DNA of 64,000 bases from Persicaria tinctoria (GCA_037127255.1 JBANSL010000004.1:50169702-50233701), one strand, 5' to 3'. Counted from the stretch's first letter, positions 22,296-35,000 are shown. Program-made: numbers and translations. Notes: generated by a model not told the origin, from the sequence alone.

Positions 22296-25200
22296 TGAAA
22301 TATCCCAAAGTATTTTTGAGTATTTCGTTTTTAATTTAAATAAATAATCTAGTTTCATCATGATTTTTATATACAGTTTCATAAGTATTTGATTATGTAT
22401 AAAAATAAAGATTTTAAGAGTATTTTATTCAAAGATGAATACTTTTATATTCATAGTATTATTCATAGTATATTATCAAAATTTAAATAATGTATAAAAA
22501 TAATAATCAAATTTAAATAAAATTACATTTGTTACGTATTATATTTATAATAAAACTTATCCCTGATTATACCGATTTATTTTATGAATGAATTGTATTA
22601 TTCTAAAGTGTAATGAAATAAATTTATTTAGTTAAGTGAAATTTGTAAGTACCCTTGTCATTTAGTATTCCGGGTCCTCAGCCCAGCTTAAGAGTTAAGT
22701 TAGTAATTAACGAGGAAATAAATTCAGATAACCTCGTATCTCTGTGACACGATCGGCGTATCTTCATAACAGTTGAATCATATGTCCTCCGTTCCAAAGT
22801 CCTTGCGAAACCCCCAGATGTACATCCTCTTAATTCCTCCCTCATCAATTCAGCCGTCCGCTCACCCCTCTCCTATTCTGTCAAACGGTGGTACACCCAA
22901 TCGGAAGAATTCAATCGTCGGCCACCGTCGCCTCGCCGGGGAGAGCCAACGCCAACAACAGATCTCGAAGGAGTACGCCACAAATCCAAGCCGTGGTAAT
23001 TGATTATAGCTCCCAATTATTCAACTCCTTATTCATCCGATTCATTCTCACCCTTATATATCTTATACAATCGAGCAATTGCGCATGTCTAAAGCAGCAA
23101 TCGGACGCTTTCGACTCCAGCATCGGCCCTGTACTTCCCTAGTGTTCGAAGCATGGCTCTTCTGCAACTCACATGTTCGCAAGTGTACGCACACCCTCAT
23201 ATATACTGATTCTTGAAAGAAGTTGGGTCAAGAATCGATATGTACTAACTAGCCATTTTGCGGAAGTGTATCTACAGTTTTGAGGGGCCATTGCAGATCT
23301 AACAGGGGATCAACCTCCTCATACTCTTCCCAACTTCGAGCGGTAAGTTGATCCAAACTGGTTTTGGTAAGTCGAAATTACATCGAATCAAGGACAAACA
23401 TACATACTTGAACATGGTGGGGGTGCTGTCAAGTAACTTTTGGGTATGTTTTCTGCAGCTGTTAAAGGTCGATTCAAGTTGCGATCATGACCGAGCCGAT
23501 CTGTGCGCCGCAGACTACATTTGGTAAGTTGAAAGAAATTGAATTCAGTGCCCCGAGGTTGTCATGAATCGATGCTGAATGTGCTCACCCTCATTTAGGA
23601 CCGATGTGCCTTGTGGTCCGTAACGCGACGGAGTGCGTAGCTTGCAATGAGAGTCACGGCTTGCCCTGTTGAGTGGGTGAGTATTGAGCACTTTATAGCT
23701 TCCACATATTTCGATCAATATTAACTAGGCAATTAGTTAAATTATTAAATAAGCATTTACTCCGCTTATGTAACAGTTCCACTCGATCATCGGTTAATCG
23801 GATTTCATTGTTGTCAACACTAGCGCACCCAATCCTGAGGCAAGTGACATTCCGAGCCTTTCTTCTCAATTGGTGCCTTCGTGTCTTGTTTGTTTTTCCT
23901 ACCTTTGATTGCTTGCCAAGTTAAATAAAATAAATTGCAATTCACCTGCTTGTGTGATTTATTTACCGTTCAGTTTGAATTTGCCAAGTTTAATTGGGTG
24001 ACCTTAACATAAGATAATAATATAGTTACCCACCGTTTAATTAAAGCATGATTTATCCTTATTCTATCATGCTAACTAGTTAGGAATGGAACATGCTTTT
24101 TTTCTTTGATGTTTCCATCCTTTATTTTAATTGCTTTAATTTCATTTGGCATCCATGTTATCTATAAATAACATGGGTTATATTGTGTTTTGTGATCACC
24201 TAGAATGTCTTAAGTAAATAGTTAACAATGCGAGGATTGTGTGTTACGATTGGAACTCAATTGAATCAAGATCAATCAAATAAAACGTGTCAATCAATGC
24301 AGAGTAAAGTGAATGCAGTATGTAAATTAATAAAAATAATGGAAACAGGTCGGGACTGTGTGTGCCCGGTCTATAAAGGGTTTCATGAAACTAACACATT
24401 TCCGTAGAGAAATGTTAAACTACCTCCGGTAGTAGGCTGCTATCTGCTAGTGAGAGCGGGGCCGGTATCATATTATAACAAATAGTGTGGGTTGTGAAAC
24501 ATTCAATTCATATTAAGAATGATAAACGTGTAAAGCATATAAACCTGTGTTTAAGCTACTCAATGTGAGGAAGTGAGTGAAGTGTGTTATATCAATCTGT
24601 TTTAAACTTCTCAACGTGAGGAAAGTGAGCGAAGTGTGATATATATATATATATATACATCTTCTTAACATAGTAAGAACAAAGCTTTATAGTGATCACA
24701 ATTAATTCAAGCTATATCATATTCCATTTGTAATCGGAGTATGGTTCCTAAGAGTGTTTGTCGCTCGCATCTTTTGCTACTCAATCCTTCTGGATTATCC
24801 GTGTCACATGAGTCATGTTTTAAATTGTTGAGCCTTCACATAAATATTCTTAATAATCGCATTTGGATTTAGATTCATACCTTATCATGGTCACTGAATT
24901 TGAATCCAAAGTAGTCCCAGTTTCGAGCTGTTGCTTGCTAGATCTTACGAACTAACCGTCCTATTGTTTGTGACGGCAGGTTTAGGTCGAGTCTCAGAAG
25001 AGAAGATGAAGAGAAGTTGAGAAGATATTTAAGTTATTTTAACATTGTAATTAGATTTTAAAATTTCTAGATATATTGTATATGAGTTTTATTATTTGAT
25101 TTTATTTAAAAGTCTTCCGCTGTAATGTTATCAGGTTGTAAATTTAAATCCTCAATTTTAGAGGAAAGATTAATAAATAGTTATTTTTAAGTCTTCTGCG

Positions 25201-25357
25201 ATTTAATTGTATTTCATTTATGTATTTAATATTATCATCTTGTTTATGGGAGCATGGTTGCATGTCCCTATAAGCCTAAGGTGGTTACAAGGACATTAAA
25301 GTCCGAGTAATCACTAGCGCTGTGGCATTCCCTCGGGTTATAAAAGGGGGTGTTACA
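22296..25357 (+). repeat. 5' LTR of element I
   Basis: 3062 bp, from TGAAATATCCCAAAG to GGGGGTGTTACA. The last about 245 bp match the end of the 3' LTR with about one substitution seen (25315 region versus 28801). Its start is also related to the partial LTR at 63432. Confidence 0.75.
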
Positions 25358-25362
25358 GAAGG

Positions 25363-25380
25363 TGGTATCAGAGCCAATGG
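25363..25380 (+). promoter_or_regulatory. Primer binding site of element I
   Basis: TGGTATCAGAGCCAATGG, complementary in type to the 3' end of plant initiator methionine tRNA. It starts 5 nt after the LTR. Confidence 0.9.
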
Positions 25381-27704
25381 TTTTCGTACACGAGTTTTAA
25401 ATTGCAGTTTCTTAAAATTGTTTTTATAAAGTTTTAAATATAACAAAGTTAAATTGTGTAACTAAATAGTACCAAGACTCGAGGTGAAATCTTTCTTTTA
25501 ATCTCGGTATTCGTTTTTGAAAGACAAACAAAATGTTTTTTTTTCCTTTCAAATAAATAATCTAAAAGCTATGGTAAAAGAAAGAATTTAGGTTGTACAA
25601 CATTCTCGAAGGAACCTGCGAATTGTAAATACAATAGATAGTTTCAACCCAAATATGTTAGAAATATTATAATCAATGTGACTTTCTCTGTGAGGAATAT
25701 TAAACTTAAAAATATATACCGTAATAATAATAATAATAATAATTTCTTTACAACATAAAACTTGTGTTGGGTTTTCAAAATCCTAAGATACCTTTATTGT
25801 TAAACAAGAGTGAAAATTTCCTCAATAGCAATTTTATTTTATAAAGTGGGTTATTGAGATAATATTTCATAAGATTTTTCATATTCGTCCGTAACAGTTT
25901 TCAAGGGTTGTAACTGAAAATTTTAAATTATATTAAAATGAAGTATATCCAAGTGTGTCAAATAAGTATTGGTTTACTATCAAGGAAGTGGTTGAATAAA
26001 TGGTTTAAGTATGAATATTTTCATTCAGATGTATTGTCAAGAAATTTAGCATTTAAATCTTTAAATCTTAGATGAACCAAATTCTCAAGTATCCCAAAAA
26101 AAAAAAAAACAAAAAAAAACTAAAATTTACCAAATAAATTATGATAAGTATTTAAGTGAAATCCTCTCTTATTTTTGGTACTTCATTGTTGAAAGTAAGC
26201 CAAAATCGTTTATCACTTTAAAATAAATAATTTATAATTATCAACAGAACTTATTTTGTACGACATTTTTGAAGAATTTGCAAATTTTAAGTATACGATA
26301 TTGCTTTTAACTCAAGAGTTTTATAAACACGATAATCAAGGTGGAAAAAAAAATCCAAGTTGTGATCGTTTCTTCTAGATTTTCATTATGCAATGTATGT
26401 GTTCAACTTAAACATATTCTTAGATATTTAAAAACTATTTCATGTGTTCAATATATAATTTAAATATTATTTTAACAAGTCCATGTTGTATTCTAAAAGT
26501 AACAATTTTGGTATCCTATATAAAAAAAAAAATTAAAGTAAGGAATTGTAGGGTTAAATTTCAAAGAGGTTTTGAAAGTAACGAGTAAAGTTTGTTTAAG
26601 ATTTAAGTGTGTAAAAATTCGGTGTCTCAATTCCAACTTCTCGAGATCGATTCTAAACTACTTTTAAGTTCGTCAAGTGGTCTATCTTTTGTGTCCTTGT
26701 GCCTTCTATTCTCACTGCTTTGTGGTGGAGATCCATGTGATATATTCGATGTTTTTATGGTAAAGAAGCGAAATCCTCGTTGTCTACCGTATGTGTGAAA
26801 ATTGATTAATCATTCCAGGTGCACCCGATTATTGGGTCAAACTCATTTCTGACATGTGTTCCTCCGTCTGTATCCTAGGAGTAATTCCTCGTGTTCCTTA
26901 CCCAATCTCGGTGTAATGTAAATCATGTTCCGAACTCTCATTGGTCAACACATGAAGAAATACAAAAAAAATACAATAAAAATAAATTTGAAGTCACGTC
27001 TGCATCACGGAGGAAGATAAAACACCGGACAACGTGTCATTCAACGAATCCAAAGAAGACCCGTTCTATACGGAGCACTTGTTACACTTTAATAGGATAC
27101 CAGTTCTTCCTATAGTGGTTGCCTTCGAAACCATCGTACGACCATTTGGTAACCTGGGAAAGGTAGCCAAGTGGGTTTAAGAAGAAAGCCAAGGGCAGAT
27201 GGGAATACCATGTTCATTGTGTCATAAGAGTTGACTAACTTGCGCTAATGTTTAACCTATCGTTGAACGTGCTAAAACAAAAGGGATTAAAACAATTCAG
27301 TCGTACGTGCTTAGGCCTAGGTTAAGAGGAAACTGTAAGTGAAATAATTCTTAAGCTTTAACCATGATGAGTTCGGTGAACAACTAATTACAATGAAAGT
27401 AATTATGTTGTTTTGCTCTTTGAGCAATATCATAGCGTAGTGTACTTAGTTAACCATAGACATCTAATCCAATCCTCTAAGCTCTCAAGGTTTATCGATG
27501 GTCAGATTCGTCTACGTGGATGCTCCTGCAGATGAAGTTAAGTGTACGGAATGTGCTGATGATATTAGTTCTCCCCATCAAGTGGTGTTCTCTCGTACCC
27601 AATCCCCCGGGATTACTTTTTAGCTCTTAGTTGACTAGACATAGTTAAATCGTTTTAATGAGAAGAGATATTCCTTTATATCCTTTCTACCCATTTATTT
27701 AATT
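25381..27704. other. Noncoding interior of element I
   Basis: AT-rich, no ORF above about 75 codons and no Gag or Pol motif in the frames inspected. This fits a large retrotransposon derivative (LARD-like) or a completely eroded interior. Confidence 0.5.
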
Positions 27705-28401
27705 CTATGATACCCCGAAACTCCATTTCATAGCGGTTTCGCGTTTCTGCATAGGAAGAAACCCCGAAACTCCGAGGAAACACCTCAAAAACGTTTCCGA
27801 GAGGTCAGAAACTTTGACCGTTTCGTTGACCAAAAAAGTCAGAAACTTTGACCGTTTCCATCTGGTCAGAAACATTTCTGACTTGCCAAATGACGTTTTC
27901 ACTAATTTTATGCCAAAACAAAAAAGAAGCCTAAATCATACTTTTTCTACCTCCTGTCTGAAAATCCAGTTTCCTCTATCCTTGCCACATATTTCTCCTC
28001 CATTTTCGCCCCTCTCTCCTCTCTCTTGCTCAATGCTCTCTCCCTCAACGCTCTCTTATGGTCAACCCTCACTTGTAGAACTTTCTCTTGATAAGCCAGA
28101 GCTTAAGGAAGAGTTAGTTAAGTAGAAGATTGATTTGACATGTCGGTATTGATTTCTATTAAGGAATAAGGACGCTGCTTATCACGGTATTGAGTACATT
28201 TCAATTTGTAGCTTTAATGATGATTTTTATGTGTATCACTTAGTGATAAGTTTATTACTCTTTTTAAGACCTTTAAATGAACATATAATTCATATTGTCG
28301 TTTCCTCAGCGTTTCCGTTTCCTACAAAATCTGGATTGTCGTTTCCCCGTTCCCGTTTCCGTTTCCCTTCCGGTTTCCGTTTCTGTTTCCATGTAACATA
28401 G
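27705..28401. mobile_element. Possible MITE with GGAAACG-type repeats inside element I
   Basis: The outer ends are imperfect inverted repeats (CTATGATACCCCGAAAC at the left, CTATGTTACATGGAAAC at the right read inward, 13 of 17 matching). Both ends carry repeated GAAAC/GTTTC hexamers (27718-27880 and 28300-28390). Flanks share TTTATTT but no exact duplication, so the call is tentative. Confidence 0.4.
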
Positions 28402-28515
28402 TTTATTTTGTTCCTAAGTTTCGGAACGAAGTTAGGTACCTTCTATCATTCTCGAAAGTTGAAACTCCTTCGAGTACCCTCTTATCCTTAGTCGAGTGGC
28501 GTTCTTTCTTTTCTT

Positions 28516-28553
28516 TAAGTTTCGGGACGAAACTTATTTTAAGTGGGGAGGAA
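28516..28553 (+). promoter_or_regulatory. Hairpin and polypurine tract of element I
   Basis: TAAGTTTCG and its exact complement surround GGA (28516-28536). They are followed by AAGTGGGGAGGAA (28541-28553) directly before the 3' LTR. The tract primes plus-strand DNA synthesis. Confidence 0.75.
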
Positions 28554-28843
28554 TGAAATACCCCAAATTATTTTTTGGTATTTCTTCTATATTTCTTCGA
28601 GTACCCTGTAATGTTATCAGGTTGTAAATTTAAATCCTCAATTTTAGAGGAAAGATTAATAAATAGTTATTTTTAAGTCTTCTGCGATTTAATTGTATTT
28701 CATTTATGTATTTAATATTATCATCTTGTTTATGGGAGCATGGTTGCATGTCCCTATAAGCCTAAGGTGGTTACAAGGACATTAAAGTCCGAGTAATCAC
28801 TGGCGCTGTGGCATTCCCTCGGGTTATAAAAGGGGGTGTTACA
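28554..28843 (+). repeat. Collapsed 3' LTR of element I
   Basis: Only 290 bp remain: about 50 bp of the LTR start joined directly to the last about 240 bp. Compared with the 5' LTR, about 2.8 kb is missing from the middle. It ends TGTTACA at 28843 against element G. Confidence 0.75.
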
Positions 28844-31053
28844 GTGATGCCGAGGGAGCCGCGGGCGTTGCTGGTGGGGCCGCGGGCGCGGCAGGAGTGG
28901 CAGCGGGTGCGACCTGTTTGGCCGAGAGCTCCTTGAGCTTCTCCTTCCTCCCAGCTTCCTTCTGGGCGTCCTGTTGTTGCTTCTTGCGAACCCGGTCCTT
29001 CAGAATAGCGTGTGGCGAAAGGGGTAGGAGAGTAACTCTCCTCCCATCAAAACTGAAAGCATATGTATTTGCACGACCATCATAAAGAACAGAACGATCA
29101 TATAACCAAGGACGACCTAATAATATATGACTACAATCCATGCGAGCAACATCACATAATATTTGATCACGATATGTTCCAATAGAAAGGGAAACTAAAC
29201 ATTGTTTGGTGACCATTATATCAGAACCATCATCTGTAATGCCATTTAATCCATAGTGAGTAGCTCTAGGAGTAGTAGTTAAATGGAGAAAATCCAGTAC
29301 CTTTTCACTGATGAGATTGCAGCAACTCCCTCCGTCGATGATGAGGCTTAAGGTAGCTTCGCGAACTAAGCATCTAGTGTGGAATATGTTCTCCCTTTGA
29401 TCAACCATGGGAGATTCCTGAATGTGCAGGACCCGTCGGTTAATGATGCAAAGCAAGTTATTGTACTTTGAACTATCGATCTCCTCAATAGGCTCAGACG
29501 GCTGGTCCTCCTCCACTTCACTCGAAATTACATGGTCCTCAACAGTCTCCTCCTCATAGTAATGGTCTCCCAAATCATTGAGAAGGACCTTCCTTTTCTG
29601 AGGGCAATTGCGAGAGACATGCCCAGAACCACCACAAGTGAAGCAGCGGATATCTTTGTTGCGATCTGTAGAAGGTGCAACAACTCTTCTAGTTTCAACC
29701 TGATAACCCTGTTGAGGTGAGCTAGAAACTCCCTTTTGCTTCATAGAAGGGTTAGATGTAGAAGGCTTACATTGACTAGAAGGGTTAAAGGGAACAAACC
29801 TGCGACCTTGCGAGGTCTGATCGAATCTAGTCTTCTGTTGCCGAAGCTGCTGCTGCTGTTGTTCATACATAAGTTGTGTTTTATGAGTCAAGGTGTTAAT
29901 ATCTCTAATGGAATGGATAGATAAAGGATTTTTAATAGAAATATTAAGACCAGCAAGAAATTGAGTATACAAAGCACGTTCAGTAAGATAAACATTAGCC
30001 TGATGGGAGAGTCGTTCAAGCTCATCCCTATAGTCATTAGGAGAGCGAGTGCCTTGGCGGCAGGACGCGAGCTGCATCCTCATGGACTTCGTGTATTCCT
30101 CATGCACATTCCTCAGGCACATGTCTCTTTTTCAGGAGGTAGCGAAGTTGTGGCCAAGTTTCAACAGGTTGCTTGTCCTGACGACGACGCATCTCACGAG
30201 TGCGGAACCACCAGGTGCGATCTTTACCTACTAAATGCAATATAACAACTTCCAACTTCTCCGTTTCCTCATAGCGTAAATGTTCAAGCAGATAGTCAGT
30301 ATGATTTTCCCAAACAAGATAAGATTCAGGATCAGTATTACCATTAAAGATTTCTAGTTTAAGCTTAACATCTCGTCTCTATATAGCTTGAGCATTATCA
30401 AATCTAGGATGACCAAAATTAGGAGGCGGTAAATCATCAAAGTTAGGATTTACCTCATGGTAAGCATCCTCTAAATGTGGCGTCTCAAACAGATCATTAT
30501 TGTTGCGGCTGTCATCCCAGTTAGCCCGAGTATGAAACGGCTACTGCTGATGCTGAATGGGCCTCCCTTGCTGATGCCGTGGTGGGGTGTGCTCACGACG
30601 ATCCTGGTGGCCATTGAAGCCCGCTAGATGATCGTTGTCATTCTCTCCAGTGAAAGGGTTAGGAGTAGCAGATTTAAGCTGATAATGTAATTGACCAGAA
30701 GGGGGAGGTTTAGCACAATAAAAGGTGTTACCTGCAGGTTGCGGATTACCTGTAGGAGGTGTAGTATCTGGGGGTGATGGACGCGGCTTACCTCCAGAGG
30801 GAGGTGTAGATCCAGAAGCCTTCGCTTGTTTTGCCTCCTCCAACTGCCGCGTGACTGCCTGTTTGATGAGGTCAGAGAAGAATACGCGGTCCTCTTTACG
30901 TTCGATAGCTCGACGATTTTCAGCCTCTGCCAGTTCCTTACGCACAACCAGAGTAGATTCTTGGACAACAGAGTTAATAATGAACTGCATATCAGAAGCA
31001 GAAATGCCAGCAGGTGGGGTAGGGGAAGGGTTGGGGTCGCTATCGTTCGACAT
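28844..31053 (-). pseudogene. Gag-protease of element G, broken and truncated
   Basis: An N-terminal frame (31053 to 30541) is Pro/Ser-rich with an Arg/Glu-rich helix. The capsid-like core (about 30375-30125, LKLEIFNG then SYLVWENH) is readable only after a stop near 30380 and frame changes near 30541 and 30120. The frame from 30122 includes a Gln-rich stretch, a zinc knuckle CFTCGGSGHVSRNC (about 29660-29600), and a retropepsin with LIIDGGSCCNL (about 29355-29325) and HILLGRPW (about 29135). It ends in an Ala/Pro-rich tail that runs into element I. Gag binds and packages RNA; the protease would cleave the polyprotein. Confidence 0.8.
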
Positions 31054-31185
31054 GTTCCTACAATATCAGAAGAGCAACAAGTAAACGAAGCAAAGACCAG
31101 AAACCAAGTAATGCAAGCTCTAGTGATTCCTAAGAGTGATTCAAGTTTTTAGAAACCAAAGAGCGAGAAAACAAGGCACAATATT

Positions 31186-32469
31186 TGATAAGACATATTT
31201 AGGTAGTGTTAATATAGGCATTTAGATGTGTTTAGGTAGGGTAAAATGCATGAGTTTAAAGTAGTTTTCATGTTTTCATTATTTTTCAATTAGAGTCGGA
31301 ATCTACAAGTTTTGTGCATGATTTCAGGTGATTATAAAGAGGTGACGCTAAGCTCGAGCCAATGCTCAAAGATTGGACGAAAATAGAAGAGCACGCGAGC
31401 CGAGCTGAGGAAACTATATTTGAATTGGGCGAAGTCGCAATTTTCCAATGTTTCAAGGGCTTGTTTTCTAATTTGGAAAGAAGATGGGCATGCTTTGTAA
31501 TTTTATATAAAGTCTGGGCCCCACTCGAAGATTTAATATACCTAATACGTTTAGGAGAACTATATATTGGAGGAGCCGCACTTTTGCCGAGGGGAGGCTT
31601 CGGCCCTGTTTGTTTTCAGTTTAGTTTTAGGTTAAGGAGGTTTTGTACGGTGGCCATTAGAGAGGTTGGGTGATTTCTCCACCATGAACCACTAAACCTC
31701 TTTGTTCGGGGAAATTAATCGAAGCTTCAGGTTTTCTATTTCATTGTGAGATTTCCGCTCTTAATACTCTTCGTTGAATATCATCAATTCTTTGCGCTGA
31801 TTGTTTAGGGCTTTCGTGAATTTCCGTTAGTCTGATCAACTGATGTCTTTTCATGATAATCTATAGTTAGATATAGGTAATTTCTGGTTGAATTATCTAT
31901 ATTATTGTGTAGCAAAGTATAAATCTCTGAAACTGGTTGATTTAGGGATTTATATAAAGAATTGATTTGCAATTGATGCAATAACTGGTTGTGCGTGTCG
32001 ATTGCCTTTGTTGATTTCCTTTAAGCTTAATCGATTATTGAATTGAATCTTGATAGTTTCAAGATTGTTTGATAATTAGGGTTTTCAGGGTCTGGTTGTC
32101 CTGTTAACTAATTTCGATAAGGAATTTGGATTCAAAAGACCTAGTCTTTCCACAACAAAGTATTTAAGAGGAAGTTATCTATCTGATTTCGATGATCAAT
32201 GAACAAACCTGATTGCTGAGATTGATTGACCTGGCATATTCATTCACTTAATCTGTTTTACTTATTGTTTTGCTTACTATTGTTTTCTTAGCTAGTTAGT
32301 TCAAACCATCCAAAATCCCCCCCTTTTATTTCTTGTTCTTGTCGACGCACTCTGATTTGCATACGAATCATAGACTCTCTGTGGGATCGACCCGTGCTTG
32401 CCAAACTACATTAGTTAGGCCAGTCGGTTATATTTGATAGGATTTAAGGCGACTAAAAATCCTTTGTCA
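31186..32469 (+). mobile_element. Solo LTR H in the leader of element G
   Basis: A 1284 bp LTR from TGATAAGACA to CTTTGTCA with an exact 5 bp duplication ATATT (31181-31185 and 32470-32474). It is related to the LTR of element D: shared blocks include GAGTCGGAATCTACA near the start and CTCTGTGGGATCGACC near the end. No internal sequence is attached, so it is a product of LTR-LTR recombination. Confidence 0.9.
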
Positions 32470-32474
32470 ATATT

Positions 32475-33349
32475 CAAGCAATTCCCCTGGACACAAAATT
32501 TTGCAATATTGAAGACAGCAAGTAATAATCAAAATTGCAAATTAAATCAACCACAAGTCGGATATCAAGGATAGCAAGTATAAACAAGCGGCTTATTGTG
32601 GAAGAATAAGATCTACAATGTGATGCTTGAATAATAAGAAAGTGTAATAATCGACAATAGCAATCACAAGGGCAATCAAGTGCACACACTCCGTCAACTA
32701 TTATCTGACGTTAGCAACACGGTTCAGAGAAAGAGGGGTGTGACCAAGGCTCCAGTGTCGGCACAGCACAAAATCACACAAGCAGGGTTCTTTTGTAATG
32801 CTTAAAACCGATTAGATCATCTAACATGTAGCTATAAAAAAACTAACAAGGAAGAGTTACTAACTCAACAATGTAAATGAAAGAATGCTTTTTTTTTTTT
32901 AATTATGATCGGCTTTTTTTTTCTGTTTTTTTTAACTATGAACTAGCTACTGTAATAGGAAGGTAGCAACCGAAAAATTAAGAGCAAGAAAAAAAAAACA
33001 AGCTACGATGATCTAAAAGTAAGCAAAAATAAAGAAAATAGGGAAAATAGGCTAGAAACTGGAAAAATTAGGGTTCTTTAGTGGTGCAAGTTCATATAAT
33101 GCTTTTAATCCAAGAATCACAGTCATAGGCATGATATGTAGCAACTAGGAATAAAAGATTACAACTTGCAGTCAAGAACTCAATATCTTCGAAATTAAAG
33201 ATCCAAACAAAGAATAACAAAAATAAAGTGCCAATTTTGATGGGTGAATAATAAAGATTCAAATTTTATGCAGCGGCTATGGTGAGAAATAAGGCACGAA
33301 ACAGAAATCACTCAATAAAGAAATCAAGAGAGTAAAGAACTTGCATTAA
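32475..33349 (-). other. 5' leader of element G, noncoding
   Basis: The sequence between solo LTR H and the PBS-like site is AT-rich with A-runs and no supported ORF. Together with 31054-31180 it forms the untranslated leader of G before the H insertion. Confidence 0.55.
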
Positions 33350-33366
33350 CCTGAAATCCGATACCA
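33350..33366 (-). promoter_or_regulatory. Primer-binding-site-like sequence of element G
   Basis: On the minus strand TGGTATCGGATTTCAGG lies 2 nt after the LTR end. It begins like the initiator-Met-tRNA site (TGGTATCAGAGC) but diverges after seven bases. Confidence 0.5.
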
Positions 33367-33368
33367 CT

Positions 33369-34595
33369 TGATACGTTTGGGATACCCGATCCTTCGCCTG
33401 TGGGCTTAAGATCAAGAACCACGCCGTATATTTGCTTAGATCTTGCAATGCTCTTTGATATCTCCTGATTGGAACAAATTAAACAAACAATTAAATTTCT
33501 GAATAGCGACAATTTTAACACTTAATGAAATTCCAGAAATCTTGACTAGGTAATAGCGATAGAAACAAAGACAGTGAGAGAGAGAAGCGAAGACTGGGCG
33601 TGCGGTCTCGGGCACACAGGCGTTAAGCCTCAGGGTGTGCGGGTACTGGAGTGCGGAGGCGAGAACGCTTCGCTGGGAGCGAGAGCTGGCAAGCGGCCGC
33701 GCAAGCGATGTCGCGCTGGGAGTGCTCAGGCGCTGGTGAACGCGGAGCGCGGAAGCAGGCACCAGGGGGTGTCCGCACTCGCTGGGAGCGAGGCTGACCG
33801 CGATCAACGCCAAGGGGCTGGGCTTCTCTTTTGCGACAGAAACTGGGTTTGAGGGATGTGTTTGGTTTCAGGGTTTTCGAGGGAATCAAGATGTTGGTGA
33901 TGACTGTGATGGCCGACAATTCTCATGAACACAAGAGCTTTTGGGAATGATAATCGAGAACCCTTTAATCCATAAAGGGGTTTCTCAATTCTAATTCAAT
34001 CTGATTAATTCAAAGGGGTATAACATGAATATATAGAAAACTTATGAGAGATCTAACCAATCCTTCCTTGCAAAGGAAAGGGGTTTGGATAGATTTATTC
34101 TATCTAAAGATAAATGAAATAAATCTAAGATAAATAAATCATAATAAGATAGATATTTAATAACTTGGTGGCCAAGGATTATATCTAGAAGAGATATAAT
34201 TAATTCCACCTTATTAATCTAATATGCATAAAATAATAACATATTTAACTAATAAATTTCGGCCCATGCACAAGAAGTTTCTTGGCCCACTCGACCCATG
34301 GTCTTGTCGAGTGTCCAAGCTAATGTCGAGTAAGGTTGGCTCATGGTGGGTGCAGACGAGTCTTCATGAGCTCCGTGTGTGGACGCAGGCTCACTTCTTG
34401 TGTTGGTGGTGTAACCTTGAGCCAAGTGATCCAGGGTGGCCTGAACCCTTGCTCTAACGTTCCATGGTGACGGACAAGAAAGGCTTTAGTTTCACTTTAA
34501 TCTTCTTGGCCCTTGCATGAGTTACAAGACCATTGAATGGAACCTTCATATTTTTCTCAATGTCACCAGGAGTCATCGATAATTGCACGACATCA
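33369..34595 (-). repeat. 5' LTR of element G
   Basis: On the minus strand it runs from TGATGTCGTGC (34595) to CGTATCA (33369), 1227 bp. Near its start it encodes an ARAKKI-type segment also found at the start of the E 3' LTR, i.e. the pol C-terminus overlaps the LTR. A GC-rich block at about 33590-33830 contains repeated GCTGGGAGCG motifs. The boundary at 34595 is set by comparison with E and by the abrupt change to Athila-type LTR sequence. Confidence 0.6.
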
Positions 34596-35000
34596 GTATG
34601 GCTTTGTCTTCGGCTTCTCGATCAGGTGCTGTCTCCTCGACTCCAAGCATGGCTTCAAGGTTTGGTCGATATCGAGTAAGGCTCTGGAGTCGGGTTGTCT
34701 TCGTCATCAGTTTCTCGATCAGCTCCTCCTCGACCAGGGCTCTGCTTCACCATTTTTGTCGATATCGAGGAAAAGTGTTCGATATCGAGTAACATTCAGT
34801 CTTCGACATTGCTTCTTGGTTTTGTCCCGAAATGGCTCCAAATTCTACAATATTAAACCAAAACTTATGTAGACCTCTATTTCTTGTAAATAAGCATATA
34901 CTACATAAATTCGACATATTCCCAGCCCGAAATATGCAAAGTGTATAAAATAAGGAGCTAAAATGTGCATTTCAACATGGCTATTTTAGTGGACATCTCA
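34596..35000 (-). repeat. Fragment of an Athila-type LTR (element B family), 5' part
   Basis: On the minus strand from 35000 it reads TGAGATGTCCACTAAAATAG and follows the start of the B LTR over about 400 bp, including four exact or near TCGATATCGA motifs (about 34667-34790). It is cut at 34595 by LTR G. No duplication was found at 35001. Confidence 0.7.

Larger units (their letters stand above)
22296..28843 (+). mobile_element. Element I: Tekay-like LTR retrotransposon derivative with no coding capacity
   Basis: The 5' LTR is 22296-25357, with an initiator-Met-tRNA-type PBS at 25363, a noncoding interior of about 3.2 kb, a PPT at 28541-28553 and a collapsed 3' LTR at 28554-28843. A hairpin (28516-28536) just before the PPT and the AAGTGGGGAGGAA tract recall the 3' end of Tekay/Del chromoviruses. 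No gag or pol is seen. The flanks do not match: a LINE fragment on the left (TCTGT) and element G gag on the right (GTGAT). Lack of a TSD points to rearrangement after insertion, or to two elements joined. Confidence 0.65.
28844..34595 (-). mobile_element. Element G: chromovirus-type Ty3/gypsy remnant (gag-protease, 5' LTR)
   Basis: On the minus strand the order is 5' LTR (33369-34595), PBS-like site (33350-33366), leader interrupted by solo LTR H, then gag and protease (31053 down to 28844). Pol beyond the protease is cut off at the end of element I. The IDGGSCC protease signature and ILLGRPW motif place it near elements C and E. The LTR ends CGTATCA, as does that of E. Confidence 0.7.

Noticed and set aside
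24640..24656. (AT)n run as an origin or scaffold-attachment site
   Set aside because: A short TA microsatellite inside the LTR of element I; nothing else supports a special role.
33436..33919. Frames of 92-125 codons in the GC-rich part of LTR G
   Set aside because: They overlap on both strands in a GC-rich repeated block inside an LTR and show no protein motif.
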